A DNA stretch of 41,424 bases from an uncultured Pedobacter sp. (GCF_946479715.1 NZ_CAMLHF010000021.1:1-41424), one strand, 5' to 3'. Positions 15,273-24,663 are shown, counted from the stretch's first letter. Notes: generated by a model from the letters alone, not told the origin. A program made the numbers and translations.

Positions 15273-17276
15273 ATGAATGCGATAAAATCTGTTCTATTCG
15301 GATTGCTTTTAGTAGCAAACCTATGTGCTTACTCACAAGAAAAAGAAGTAAAACCAAGAACCTTTAAGTATGGTAAAGTTGACCTTAATGAATTTGACAC
15401 TAAGGTTAATGGCGCAGATTCTGCAGCCTCTGCAATAGCATTATTTGATGTTGGAAGAGGTTGGTTTGAATTTAGTGCAAAAACCGGCAATTTCATTTAT
15501 GTTTTTGAACGCCATACCCGTTACAAGATCATTAACAAAACTGGTTATGATTATGCAAATCTTGAAATTCAATTGTATAAGCAAAATGGTAGCGAGCAAC
15601 ATTTGGAGTACACGGATGGTACTACCTATAACCTTGAAGCGGGTAAAATTATTGCCAGCAAACTGAGCAAAGAATCGAAGTTTTCTGAAAAACAAGATAA
15701 GAACTATACCTTAAAAAAGTTTGCATTACCTAATGTCAAAGAAGGATCTATAGTGGAATTTAAGTATAAAATTAAATCGGACTTTATATTTACCCTAAGA
15801 TCATGGCGTTTTCAGAAGGAAATTCCAATGTTATATTCGGCGTATGAAATCAAAATTCCTGAATATTTTAAATACAAAATTACTGCCGGCGGGTTTCTGT
15901 TTATCAATCCAAAAGAGGAACGGGTTAACGAATCCTTCATTTCATCGTCTGGCACTTTAAATACAACTTCTTTAAAATTACATTACCAGGTTGAAAATGT
16001 CCCAGGATTGAAAACGGAGAATTTCATTACAACGATGGAAGATTATGTTAGTAAGGTTGGCTTTGAGTTAAGCTCGATAACAGTACCCGGTGAAGTTTAT
16101 CGTGATGTCACTTCCACATGGCCAAAAATTGTGAAGGGTCTAAAAGAAGATGAAAACTTTGGCTTGTTTATAAATAAGAGAAGCTATAGTAAAACATTAT
16201 TGAAAGATATAATTAAAACGAACACCAATCAGGATACTATAGTTCAGCTAGTTTTTAACTATGTAAAAAATAACTTCAAATTTAATGATGATGCTGATTT
16301 CTATACTTCGGAAACAAATCCTAAAACCTTGTTTGAAAAGAAAAGTGGGAACTCTGCTGATATAAACCTGTCTTTGCTTACTTTATTATCAGAAGCAAAA
16401 GTTAATGCTTTTCCTATTTTATTGAGTACAAGATCCAATGGCGCGCATCCTGGTTTTCCAATGATCACGAAATTTAACAATGTAATTGTTGGTGTTCAGA
16501 TTGGCGAAAAAACAATCCTTTTAGATGCTACTGATAAAAATCATATGCCAGATATGATTGCTTTTGATAATCTGTGTCATGAAGGATTAAAAGTAAATCT
16601 GGCTGATGAGACTGCCGAATGGATTTCGGTTGAAGACCCAACAATTAGCAGAAAGAATGTTAATTACCTTTTAACACTTGACGGAGAGAATAAGATTACT
16701 GGTAAAATGTATTTATCTACCACAAATTACGAGGCTTTTAGTCGAAGAAACAGTTATCAGTCTGCTTCAAATGAAGATGACTTTCTTAAAAGTTATAAAA
16801 ATGGAAAACCTGGCTTAGGCATAAAAAATTATAAGATCGAGAACCTTACGAACCTTAATGAATCTCTTGTTGAGAGTATGGACGTCAATATTGAAGACAA
16901 TGTAGAAGAGGCCGGAAACTTAATTTATTTCACTCCTCTTCTTTACGAAAGAACTAAAGATAATCCATTCAAGTTAGAAGAGAGAAATTTCCCGGTAGAT
17001 TTTGGTCACCCGACTGAAGAAGTGGTTAGAATTACTATTGATTACCCCAAAGAATACCAGGTAGACAAAACACCAAAAAATGAAAAAATCATACTGCCTG
17101 AAGAATCTGCATCATTTACTTTTCTGTTTGCCGGTGAACCTGGAAAAATGGTAATTAGCAGCAAAATAGTGCTTAAAAAATCACTTTATACCCCCGAAGA
17201 ATACCATTACATTAAGGAACTGTTTAAAAATATTGTAAGGAAGCAGTCTGAACAAATTGTACTTAAAAAGAGCTAA
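15273..17276 (+). CDS. secreted DUF3857/transglutaminase-like protein, catalytic residues replaced
   Basis: This 667-residue protein has a signal peptide (residues 1-21, CAYSQ), a DUF3857-like N-terminal beta domain (about residues 60-260), and a transglutaminase-like core (about 310-425). In the core the usual GDC nucleophile motif reads GNSAD (S361 where Cys is expected). The usual NH motif reads FNNVIV (N403 for His). Only the Asp of LLDATD (D418) is kept. It is thus probably not a Cys protease or transglutaminase, and may be structural or binding. The next gene starts 2 bp after its stop and encodes a relative with the Cys and His intact. A beta-rich C-terminal region completes it. Substrate unknown. 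Confidence 0.8.
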   Translation: MNAIKSVLFGLLLVANLCAYSQEKEVKPRTFKYGKVDLNEFDTKVNGADSAASAIALFDVGRGWFEFSAKTGNFIYVFERHTRYKIINKTGYDYANLEIQLYKQNGSEQHLEYTDGTTYNLEAGKIIASKLSKESKFSEKQDKNYTLKKFALPNVKEGSIVEFKYKIKSDFIFTLRSWRFQKEIPMLYSAYEIKIPEYFKYKITAGGFLFINPKEERVNESFISSSGTLNTTSLKLHYQVENVPGLKTENFITTMEDYVSKVGFELSSITVPGEVYRDVTSTWPKIVKGLKEDENFGLFINKRSYSKTLLKDIIKTNTNQDTIVQLVFNYVKNNFKFNDDADFYTSETNPKTLFEKKSGNSADINLSLLTLLSEAKVNAFPILLSTRSNGAHPGFPMITKFNNVIVGVQIGEKTILLDATDKNHMPDMIAFDNLCHEGLKVNLADETAEWISVEDPTISRKNVNYLLTLDGENKITGKMYLSTTNYEAFSRRNSYQSASNEDDFLKSYKNGKPGLGIKNYKIENLTNLNESLVESMDVNIEDNVEEAGNLIYFTPLLYERTKDNPFKLEERNFPVDFGHPTEEVVRITIDYPKEYQVDKTPKNEKIILPEESASFTFLFAGEPGKMVISSKIVLKKSLYTPEEYHYIKELFKNIVRKQSEQIVLKKS

Positions 17277-17278
17277 AG

Positions 17279-19174
17279 ATGAGAATAGTAATGCTTTTTG
17301 TGATTGGCTTGTTTCTTATTAAAGAAACTAAGGCGCAAGGTATATACGATGCAAATAAAATTCCTCCTGATTTACTTAAGGATGCTTCATTGGTGGTTAG
17401 ATACGAGAGCCAAACTTATGATGTGAAGAACCCGGGGAATGCCGTTTATGACTATAAAATTGCTGTAACTTTATTGAATAAGAGTGCAGAAGGTGCATCA
17501 AACATGTACGAGTTTTATGATAAATTCTCTAATGTTTACAACTTAAAAGCTACGTTATACGACAGTAAGGGCAACAAAGTTAAAGAATACAAGAGCAGTG
17601 ATTTTAAAGATAGAAGTGCAGTTTCGAGCGGTTCTCTTTATGAAGACAGCAGAGTTAAATTTCTGGATTTCTTATATACCAGCTATCCTTATACTATAGA
17701 ATACAGTTATAGCACAGACTATAGTGGAATACGTTTTTACCCGTCATGGAAACCAGTTAGTTCATGGGGAGCTGCGGTAGAAAAATCGGAATATACTTTC
17801 AGAATTCCTGAAACTATGACTTTTAAATACCTTAAAAGTAAAGGCCTTAAAACTGATTCATTAAAGGTAAAAGACAAAATGCAATACAAATGGAGCTGTG
17901 AGAATGTAAAAGCTCTTGAATATGAGCCGATGAGCGCTGGCATAGCTGATGTAAGTCCTTGGGTAACTTTGGCACCAAATCAGTTTGAATATGATAACTC
18001 TAAAGCGAATATCGAAAACTGGGTTAACCTTGGGGCGTGGCTTTATGGCTTAAATAATGGAGCACAGGTATTGCCTGAATCTGTAAAATTAAAAGTTCAA
18101 AACCTGATTAAAGGTATGGTAACTCCGAAAGACAAAATAAAACTGTTATACAACTACTTGCAATCGAACACGAGATATGTGGGTGTGCAATTGGGTATTG
18201 GTGGTTACAAGCCTATTGCAGCTGAAAAGGTTGCGGCTGTAAACTATGGAGACTGTAAGGCTTTATCTAATTACATGAAAGCTTTATTGCAAGAAGCAGG
18301 GATAAGCTCTAATCTAGTTGTTATCGGGAATGATATGCCATCGCTGAATAGAAAATTTGCAAGTCTAAGCCAGGCAAATCACATGATACTTTGTGTACCT
18401 CTGGAAAAAGATACGACGTGGCTGGAATGTACAAGCCAATTTGTACCTGTCGGTTATATCGGAAACGACAATTCAGACAGAACGGTTTTGCTGGTAACAG
18501 AAGCTGGAGGCAAATTGGCTCAAACACCTTATTATAGTCCGGCCAACAACTATCAGAAACGCATAACAAAGGTCAACCTTGATGAGGAGGGTTCTGCAAA
18601 TATTAGTCTTGAAACCCAATATGGCTTTGCGCAGTATGAAGAAAATCTTAGAATGACATTGATTGAGCCTACTGAACAAAGGAAAAGCTTAATGAACTCA
18701 CTTAGCATACCAAATATGCAGATCAGCTCATTTAGCTTTAATCAGCCAAATAAAGAGGCTGCCGTTCTGAATGAAAAAGTAGATCTAAAAGCCTCACAGA
18801 TTTTAACTAAAGGAGGCGATAAGTTATTCCTTACTTTAAATATGACTAATCGACAAGAGAGCGCGGTTACACCTATTGAAAACCGGAAGACTTATTTTAA
18901 TGTAAAATATGGCTACTCTGATGAAGATGAGATTATTTATAACATCCCTAAAGGTTATAAAGTAGAGTTTATGCCCAAAGATATTGTGATTGAATCGGAG
19001 TTTGGCAAGTACACAGCCAAAGTGGTGCAAAAAGATAACAGCCTTATTTATAGCCGAACAAAAACGATTAACAACAAAAAATATCCGCCAGAGAAATATA
19101 ATGACTATGTAGCATTTTCTAAAAAAATCTATCAGGCAGATAAGCAAAAAGGTATTCTTGCTAAAATTGAATAA
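17279..19174 (+). CDS. secreted DUF3857/transglutaminase-like protein, Cys and His present
   Basis: The 631-residue protein has a signal peptide (residues 1-19, ending TKAQG), a DUF3857-like domain (about residues 50-230) and a transglutaminase-like core (about 265-390). The triad region shows NYGDCKALS (C326), ANHMILCV (H368) and WLECTS (E383 where Asp is usual). It could therefore cleave or crosslink peptide bonds in the periplasm, unlike its upstream partner. The start codon lies 2 bp after the preceding stop, so the two are translated from one message and may form a complex. A terminator follows at once. Such tandem pairs are common in Bacteroidetes, but I know of no assigned role. Confidence 0.82.
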   Translation: MRIVMLFVIGLFLIKETKAQGIYDANKIPPDLLKDASLVVRYESQTYDVKNPGNAVYDYKIAVTLLNKSAEGASNMYEFYDKFSNVYNLKATLYDSKGNKVKEYKSSDFKDRSAVSSGSLYEDSRVKFLDFLYTSYPYTIEYSYSTDYSGIRFYPSWKPVSSWGAAVEKSEYTFRIPETMTFKYLKSKGLKTDSLKVKDKMQYKWSCENVKALEYEPMSAGIADVSPWVTLAPNQFEYDNSKANIENWVNLGAWLYGLNNGAQVLPESVKLKVQNLIKGMVTPKDKIKLLYNYLQSNTRYVGVQLGIGGYKPIAAEKVAAVNYGDCKALSNYMKALLQEAGISSNLVVIGNDMPSLNRKFASLSQANHMILCVPLEKDTTWLECTSQFVPVGYIGNDNSDRTVLLVTEAGGKLAQTPYYSPANNYQKRITKVNLDEEGSANISLETQYGFAQYEENLRMTLIEPTEQRKSLMNSLSIPNMQISSFSFNQPNKEAAVLNEKVDLKASQILTKGGDKLFLTLNMTNRQESAVTPIENRKTYFNVKYGYSDEDEIIYNIPKGYKVEFMPKDIVIESEFGKYTAKVVQKDNSLIYSRTKTINNKKYPPEKYNDYVAFSKKIYQADKQKGILAKIE

Positions 19175-19204
19175 GGCTGTATCATTAATACAGCCCTATT
19201 TTTA
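19175..19204 (+). terminator. intrinsic terminator of the transglutaminase-like pair
   Basis: GGCTGTAT (19175-19182) pairs with ATACAGCC (19188-19195) across the loop CATTA and is followed by CTATTTTTA. It begins directly after the stop codon and reaches into the end of the convergent M16 gene. Confidence 0.75.
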
Positions 19205-20476
19205 TTTCTTACCCACAACAACCTTAGTAAAGGTGTCTGTGTTTAAGTATTTACCAGCAAGATCTTTCAATTCTTGTGAGGTAATTGTTTTTACTGTTGT
19301 GATGTAGTTCTCATAATAGTTATGATCAAGTCCTGAGAAATAAACATTCTTAAACTTATCTGCATGAGAAAATGCATTTTCTAAACTACCAAGCATAGAA
19401 CCAAGCATATAATTACGCACCAGGTCTAACTCTTGATCAGCAATCAATTCGGTTTTTAACAAGTTAATTTCTTTTTCGATCTCAACAAGGGCATTGTTGC
19501 ATACCTCTGCCCCTACTTCGGTTGCAATAAAGAAATATCCGGCATCTCTTAATGAAACAACTGCTGAGCCTATTCCGTAAGTATAGCCTTTATCTTCGCG
19601 GATATTGGCCATTAATCGCGACCCAAAATAACCCCCAAGCAAACAGTTTAATACCTGAAATCCAGGAAAATCATGGTGATTTCTACTAATACTTAAAGCT
19701 CCCATTCTAATGGCAGACTGGATGGCCTCTGGCCTTTCAATTAAAAGTTCACCTGCAGGGCTTGCTTCAAATGTAAATTTATTGATTACAGAGGATTCAG
19801 TATTTTCCCACTGATTTCCAAAAACGCTATTTAGTATCGCGAATTCGTTTTCTTCGAACTTTCCGGCAGCTATTACCGTACAATTCTCTGGTTTAAAAGC
19901 AGCTTTAAAATAGTTGATCAGATCTTCCCTTTTTAGTGCATCGTAATCCTCAGCATCGATATTTGAGCCATAAGGCGTATCGCCAAAAATTGAATTTGCA
20001 AATTGTCTTCTGGCAAGAAAATCATTCTTTTGAAGATTTACCTGTAGGGATTGCTTTTGATTCTGAACAAAAATAGCCAGTTCCTGCTCAGGGAAAATAC
20101 TTTCATTCAAGATTGATCTTAAAATAGGCAGTACTGATTGCAGGTGTTTGTTAAGCGTATATAGTTTTACACTTGACTGATCTGCTCCATATTCAGTTTG
20201 TAAAAATGCACCATAATAATCTACTTTATCAGCAATTTCTTTAGCGCTCAACTTAGCAGTACCATTGTTGATTAAATGACTGACACCAACAGCTTGTAAT
20301 GGCTTTGATGCATCCCAGTTTACATTTTCGAATATAAACTCTATCCTTACCAGTTCCTGTTTACCTGCATTAATGGTAAAAACAGGTATGCCATTATCAA
20401 GATGTTGGGCTAATGGCTCTAAAAATTTGATCTCATTAACCTGTAATGATTCCGGGGCTAGTGTACGATTAAGCAT
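19202..20476 (-). CDS. M16 family protein lacking the zinc motif (partner subunit)
   Basis: The 424-residue protein has the two-lobed M16 (pitrilysin/processing peptidase) fold signature, but the region that should carry HxxEH reads VSHLINNGT, so it cannot bind zinc in the usual way. The C-terminal M16 part (FGSRLMANIREDKGYTYGIGS) keeps the Arg-Tyr substrate-binding region. It resembles the non-catalytic subunit of two-part M16 peptidases. Its start overlaps the end of the active partner gene by 8 bp, which suggests coupled translation and a 1:1 complex. No signal peptide is seen. Substrate unknown. Confidence 0.85.
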   Translation of the reverse strand: MLNRTLAPESLQVNEIKFLEPLAQHLDNGIPVFTINAGKQELVRIEFIFENVNWDASKPLQAVGVSHLINNGTAKLSAKEIADKVDYYGAFLQTEYGADQSSVKLYTLNKHLQSVLPILRSILNESIFPEQELAIFVQNQKQSLQVNLQKNDFLARRQFANSIFGDTPYGSNIDAEDYDALKREDLINYFKAAFKPENCTVIAAGKFEENEFAILNSVFGNQWENTESSVINKFTFEASPAGELLIERPEAIQSAIRMGALSISRNHHDFPGFQVLNCLLGGYFGSRLMANIREDKGYTYGIGSAVVSLRDAGYFFIATEVGAEVCNNALVEIEKEINLLKTELIADQELDLVRNYMLGSMLGSLENAFSHADKFKNVYFSGLDHNYYENYITTVKTITSQELKDLAGKYLNTDTFTKVVVGKK

Positions 20477-21713
20477 CTTTGGCGTTTAAATAATATAAAG
20501 TTGAACATTGCTCTTTTACAAAGGTATTTTTAGCGGCTTGAAGAATACCCTGAGGGGTAACGGCTAAATACTTATCTATTTCGGTATTGAGTCCGTTAGC
20601 ATCACCCAGCAATTCATAATAGGCAAGATTCATCGCTTTATCTAAAAGACTCATTTCAGCAAACACCATAATAGATTCAGATTTATTCTTCACCTTTGTG
20701 ATTTCCTCTTCTGTAACTTCATGCTGTGTTAGTTTTGTCAGTTCAGCCCATATTGAAGCCTCTGCAGCTTCAACGGTTACACCTTGAACAAGCTTTCCTT
20801 CGACAACAAATAGACCTTCATCTATACTGCTAGTAACATAAGCATGTATATCACTAAATAATTGTTGCTCTTTTAATAAACTATTGTACAACCTGGACGA
20901 CTGTCCTTGTGAAAGAATATCAGACATCAGATCGAAACTCTGGTACTCAGGATCTTGTCGCGCAGGCATTTTAAAAGCCATATAAATAGCATTCAATGGA
21001 ACATCCGCCTTAACGGTTTCTTTACGCTCTTCTGTTTGTAATGGTTCCTGAGGAAGATTTCTGTTATATTTATCTCCGGCAGGAATAGGTGCAAACCATT
21101 TCTCTGCAAGTGCCTTAACATCTTCAGTTTTAACGTTACCACCAACAACCATTATGGCATTTTGGGGGTTATAGTGTTTTTTGAAAAATGCTTTAACATC
21201 TTCCATTTTTGCATCTTCAATCTGCTTTAGATCCTGGCCTATGGTTGCCCATTGGTAAGGGTGTTTTTTATACGCCAGTGGCCTTAACTTTAACCAAACA
21301 TCGCCATATGGCTGATTCAGATAACGTTGTTTAAACTCTTCGCAAACTACGTTACGCTGTGTTTCCAAACTTTTTTCTGAAAAGGCAAGACTTAGCATCC
21401 TATCACTTTCTAACCAAAAAGCAGTTTCCAGATTTACAGCCGGAAGGGTAATGTAATAGTTAGTAATGTCGTTACTGGTAAAGGCATTATTCTCTCCACC
21501 TACTCTTTGCAAAGGCTCGTCATAACTAGGAATATTTACAGAACCACCAAACATCAGATGTTCAAATAAATGTGCAAACCCGGTCCTGTCTTGCTCCTCA
21601 TCGCGAGCACCAACATCGTAAAGGATATTTAATACCGCCATTGGCGTTGTATCATCTTCGTGTACAAGCACGCGAAGTCCGTTGGGTAATGTAAAACGAT
21701 TAAAGTCTACCAT
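20469..21713 (-). CDS. M16 family zinc metallopeptidase (catalytic subunit)
   Basis: This 414-residue peptidase carries HLFEH with ligands H48 and H52 and catalytic E51; the third ligand is the Glu in NVVCEE near residue 125. The C-terminal lobe (LSQGQSSRLYNSLLKEQQLF) provides the Arg-Tyr site. M16 enzymes degrade peptides inside a closed two-lobed chamber. It has no signal peptide, so it probably works in the cytoplasm. The inactive partner follows with an 8-bp overlap. Its promoter faces that of mqnC inside a perfect 15-bp inverted repeat. Confidence 0.9.
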   Translation of the reverse strand: MVDFNRFTLPNGLRVLVHEDDTTPMAVLNILYDVGARDEEQDRTGFAHLFEHLMFGGSVNIPSYDEPLQRVGGENNAFTSNDITNYYITLPAVNLETAFWLESDRMLSLAFSEKSLETQRNVVCEEFKQRYLNQPYGDVWLKLRPLAYKKHPYQWATIGQDLKQIEDAKMEDVKAFFKKHYNPQNAIMVVGGNVKTEDVKALAEKWFAPIPAGDKYNRNLPQEPLQTEERKETVKADVPLNAIYMAFKMPARQDPEYQSFDLMSDILSQGQSSRLYNSLLKEQQLFSDIHAYVTSSIDEGLFVVEGKLVQGVTVEAAEASIWAELTKLTQHEVTEEEITKVKNKSESIMVFAEMSLLDKAMNLAYYELLGDANGLNTEIDKYLAVTPQGILQAAKNTFVKEQCSTLYYLNAKDA

Positions 21714-21732
21714 AGATTAAAAATAATTCCGG

Positions 21733-21822
21733 CAAACTTAGATAAAACTGCGTTAGCATTTGCACACTGATAAAAATATTGCACAGTATTGAAAATATAA
21801 GCATCAATTTTATCTAAGTTTG
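21733..21822. promoter_or_regulatory. mirror-image divergent promoters of the M16 pair and mqnC
   Basis: A perfect 15-bp inverted repeat (21733-21747 with 21808-21822) has a 60-bp spacer. Each arm contains the -7 element TAAGTTTG, one facing each gene. For mqnC, a TTG lies at 21789-21791, 23 bp from the -7 element. The spacer also has TTGCACA twice (21760-21766 and 21779-21785). For mqnC the ATG is 5 bp after the -7 element, so the message may be leaderless. Confidence 0.6.
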
Positions 21823-21826
21823 TACT

Positions 21827-22951
21827 ATGAATACTGCCGAATTACTACAAAGGGCCTTACAGTTCGACTTTTTAACAAAAGAAGAGGGTGTTTTTTTATA
21901 CAATAATGCAGCTACAGCTGAGCTGGCTTATGTTGCCAATGAATTGAGAAAGAAACAAGTACCCAGTGGCAAGGTTACCTGGCAGATAGACAGAAATGTG
22001 AATACTACTAATGTATGTATTGCAAACTGCAAGTTCTGTAATTTTTTTAGACGGCCGGGACACGATGAAAGCTATATAACGGATATAGAAACCTATAAAG
22101 TAAAGATTGAAGAAACTTTCAGATTAGGTGGAGATCAGTTATTATTGCAAGGCGGACATCATCCGGATTTGGGTCTAAAATTTTATGCAGATCTATTTAA
22201 ACAATTAAAGGAACTATATCCTGATCTAAAACTGCATGCTTTGGGTCCGCCGGAAATTGCACACGTTGCAAAATTGGAGGGCATTTCTCATACCGAAGTT
22301 TTAAAAGCACTTAAAGAGGCCGGCATGGATTCATTACCTGGGGCTGGAGCAGAAATATTAAATGACCGTGTTAGAAGATTGATCTCAAAAGGAAAGTGCG
22401 GTGGACAAGAATGGCTGGATGTAATGCGTGCAGCTCATCAGCTTGACATCACTACTTCTGCCACTATGATGTTCGGACATGTTGAAACCATTGAAGAACG
22501 CTTTGAACACTTAGTCTGGATCAGAGAGGTTCAAAGTGAGAAACCTGCAGATGCTAAAGGATTTCTGGCATTTATTCCATGGCCTTTTCAAGATGATGGC
22601 ACTTAATTAAAACGCCTAAGAGGCATTAGCAATAATGTTTCCGGTGATGAGTATATAAGAATGCTAGCCCTAAGCAGAATCATGTTGCCTAATGTTAAAA
22701 ACATACAGGCATCTTGGTTAACAGTTGGAAAAAGCGTTGCTGAGCTATGTTTACATGCTGGCGCCAATGATTTTGGCTCTATTATGATTGAAGAGAATGT
22801 GGTTTCCGCTGCTGGAGCTCCGCATCGTTTTACTGCAAAGGGAATACAGGATGCGATTAGAGAAGCTGGCTTTGAACCTCAGTTACGCGGTCAGCAATAT
22901 AACTACCGTGATTTGCCTGAGCATTTAGAAGAGCAAGTAATTAACTACTAA
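21827..22951 (+). pseudogene. mqnC: dehypoxanthine futalosine cyclase MqnC, interrupted by an in-frame TAA
   Basis: MqnC is a radical-SAM enzyme that cyclises dehypoxanthine futalosine in the futalosine route to menaquinone. Codons 1-259 (21827-22603) hold the CxxxCxxC cluster motif (C64, C68, C71 in CIANCKFC) and the barrel region. TAA at 22604-22606 breaks the frame in the motif region PFQDDGT-stop-LKRLRGISNN, where relatives read straight through. The same frame then runs 114 codons to the real stop at 22951 with family-typical sequence (MLALSRIMLPNVKNIQASW). The full length would be about 374 residues, normal for MqnC. A single base change, TTA to TAA, explains it. Possible meanings are a recent null mutation, an assembly error or readthrough. 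A C-terminal piece could start at ATG 22661 but would lack the cluster. Confidence 0.85.
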
Positions 22952-22966
22952 GATTTTATTATAAAT

Positions 22967-22996
22967 AAAAAAGGAAAAGGGCTCACGCCCCCTTCC
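22967..22996 (-). terminator. intrinsic terminator of the ferritin-like gene pair
   Basis: GGAA..GGG pairs with CCC..TTCC around CTCACG (22973-22996, two internal mismatches). On the minus strand it is followed by a T-run. It lies about 50 bp after the stop of the ferritin-like gene. Confidence 0.6.
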
Positions 22997-23045
22997 CTAT
23001 CTTAAACTTAAACAACTCTTGTATATAAAATAAGTGTGGTTTAAA

Positions 23046-23894
23046 CTATTTAATAAACAAACTTGCAATTGCTAAAACATCTGCTTTAGCTAAAGGCTCA
23101 TCAAATGATTCAACTGCAGCAGCTTTAGTAACCCCAGTGGCAATACCAGTTATGGTTACCCCTGCTTGAGTTTCAAGATCTTCACCTTTATACACCGGAT
23201 CTACTTGAGGAACACCAGAATCATTTGCACCACCACCTGCACCAAGACTGATCCATGGTTTAATAGAAACACCACCCCCAGCAGGAGCAGCACGCATCTG
23301 ACGGATATGAGAAGCATGACGTGCTTCAACAGAATGGATTTGCAGTGCTGTTGTTAAAACCGGCATTCCTTTTAAAACTGTGGCCTGTCCTTTATAAGCC
23401 CTTACCCCAGTATCTTCAAATGCCTGTGCAACTGCTAAAAATGTTTTATAATCTGAATAAACGGTTGGGAAAGTACCCTTTGCTGTAAAATCAAAATCAG
23501 TGTAAGCTAATGCTTTTCCTGCTGCAGCCTCGCCCAAAGCACCCCTAAGCAAATTCACATGAGCCAATTCGTGGTCGCGGATAGTGGTGATCGCACCATG
23601 TGCAGGTGTACCTGCTGTAAGCAATCCCGGAGCAGCCAAAAGCGAATGGTTATAAAAATGGTATTCTAAATATTCTAATGTTAAAGCAAATTTTAAAACA
23701 TCTACAACCGCCGTTGGTGTACTTTGTCCATAAGCCTTTGTAAACATAGATCCTAAAGCCAAAGGCATTGCTGCCAAAGCCACTTTTTTACCCATGTTAT
23801 AAAAATCCTTCATTGCAGATCTTCTCGGATTTAATCTCTCATAGATCTCACCGTCTACTTTTTCAATTTCTTCTAATATATTTACGATATTCAT
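23046..23894 (-). CDS. exported ferritin-like domain protein
   Basis: The 282-residue protein has a ferritin-like four-helix bundle (about residues 60-205). Likely metal ligands are visible in each helix: Glu in LEYLEYHFY, ExxH in RDHELAHVN, Glu in AQAFEDTGV and ExxH in HSVEARHASH. Residues 23-58 (NPRRSAMKDF, then a hydrophobic stretch ending KAYGQ) look like an export signal with a twin arginine, after an unusual N-terminal extension. The C-terminal ~70 residues are Gly/Ala-rich with no known motif. Such proteins are grouped with desiccation-related ferritin-like proteins; their reaction is not established. It follows a related lipoprotein gene after 17 bp. Confidence 0.83.
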   Translation of the reverse strand: MNIVNILEEIEKVDGEIYERLNPRRSAMKDFYNMGKKVALAAMPLALGSMFTKAYGQSTPTAVVDVLKFALTLEYLEYHFYNHSLLAAPGLLTAGTPAHGAITTIRDHELAHVNLLRGALGEAAAGKALAYTDFDFTAKGTFPTVYSDYKTFLAVAQAFEDTGVRAYKGQATVLKGMPVLTTALQIHSVEARHASHIRQMRAAPAGGGVSIKPWISLGAGGGANDSGVPQVDPVYKGEDLETQAGVTITGIATGVTKAAAVESFDEPLAKADVLAIASLFIK

Positions 23895-23911
23895 GTTTTC
23901 TAAAGTTTAGG

Positions 23912-24622
23912 TTATAGGTTAGTTACAGTAATTTTAGTTTTGATGTATTTTCCCGCAGCTGCAAGAACTACATCAGGTGTTAAGGCTTTATCCAAACCGT
24001 TTGCATCTACTTGTGGACTAGAAGCAAAAGTTCCGTTTGAAATCAGATCGCGAACATATGCTGCGTGACGTGCTTCAACCGAAACAATCTTTCCTGCCGC
24101 TACCAAATAAGCATCTGTTGTTAAACGTACACCTGCACCATTATAGGCCCCAACTCCTAAATCTTCAAAAGCCATAGCCGCGCCTAAAACGCTGGTTCTA
24201 TCTGTGAAATTTATACTCGAAAAGTCAACTTCTAAACTTCCTATTGCAGCTGTGCCTAAAGCTTTCTTAAAAAACTCTCTGTGCGCAATTTCATGAAATT
24301 GAATATCTTGGAAATACTGTTTTTCAGCAGGAGAAAAACCTGATGGTGGATTTGATGCTACTTGAATATAAAAGGCAGCTTCTAATTGTTCTAAAGCATA
24401 AGCGTAATTCAATACACCGAAATCATCTTTAAAATTTAATGTTACTCCGCCAGGAACCATAGGATCGTTCCTGTCTTTTTTACATCCTGCGGCTACTAAC
24501 GCAATGGTTGCAGCACCTGCTCCTGCAAATTGTAGGAAAGAACGGCGTTGCAAAGGAGCAGTAAAAACGCTCCTTTCTACTGGGAGCAATTCTTGCTTTT
24601 CTTGTTCTTGTAAATTTTTCAT
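23912..24622 (-). CDS. ferritin-like domain lipoprotein with twin-arginine signal
   Basis: The 236-residue protein has a twin-arginine motif (RRSFLQF near residue 27) and then a lipobox ending at C47 (LVAAGC). It is probably exported folded and lipid-anchored by Lgt. The four-helix bundle (about residues 65-210) shows ligands like its neighbour: Glu in LEQLEAAFY, HEIAH, FEDLG and VEARH. It is the first gene of a two-gene unit; the second (23046-23894) is a paralogue. A LytTR regulator gene lies divergently upstream. Twin-arginine export with an intact metal site hints at a cofactor loaded in the cytoplasm, which is inference. Confidence 0.85.
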   Translation of the reverse strand: MKNLQEQEKQELLPVERSVFTAPLQRRSFLQFAGAGAATIALVAAGCKKDRNDPMVPGGVTLNFKDDFGVLNYAYALEQLEAAFYIQVASNPPSGFSPAEKQYFQDIQFHEIAHREFFKKALGTAAIGSLEVDFSSINFTDRTSVLGAAMAFEDLGVGAYNGAGVRLTTDAYLVAAGKIVSVEARHAAYVRDLISNGTFASSPQVDANGLDKALTPDVVLAAAGKYIKTKITVTNL

Positions 24623-24663
24623 AGTTCTTAAGTTTGAGTTTTCTATAATTTATTAGTTCTATA

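Noticed and set aside
22603..22610. TTAATTAA as a sign of an engineered restriction site
   Set aside because: The flanking coding sequence is continuous on both sides and no vector or cassette sequence is present; one natural base change gives the same 8-mer.
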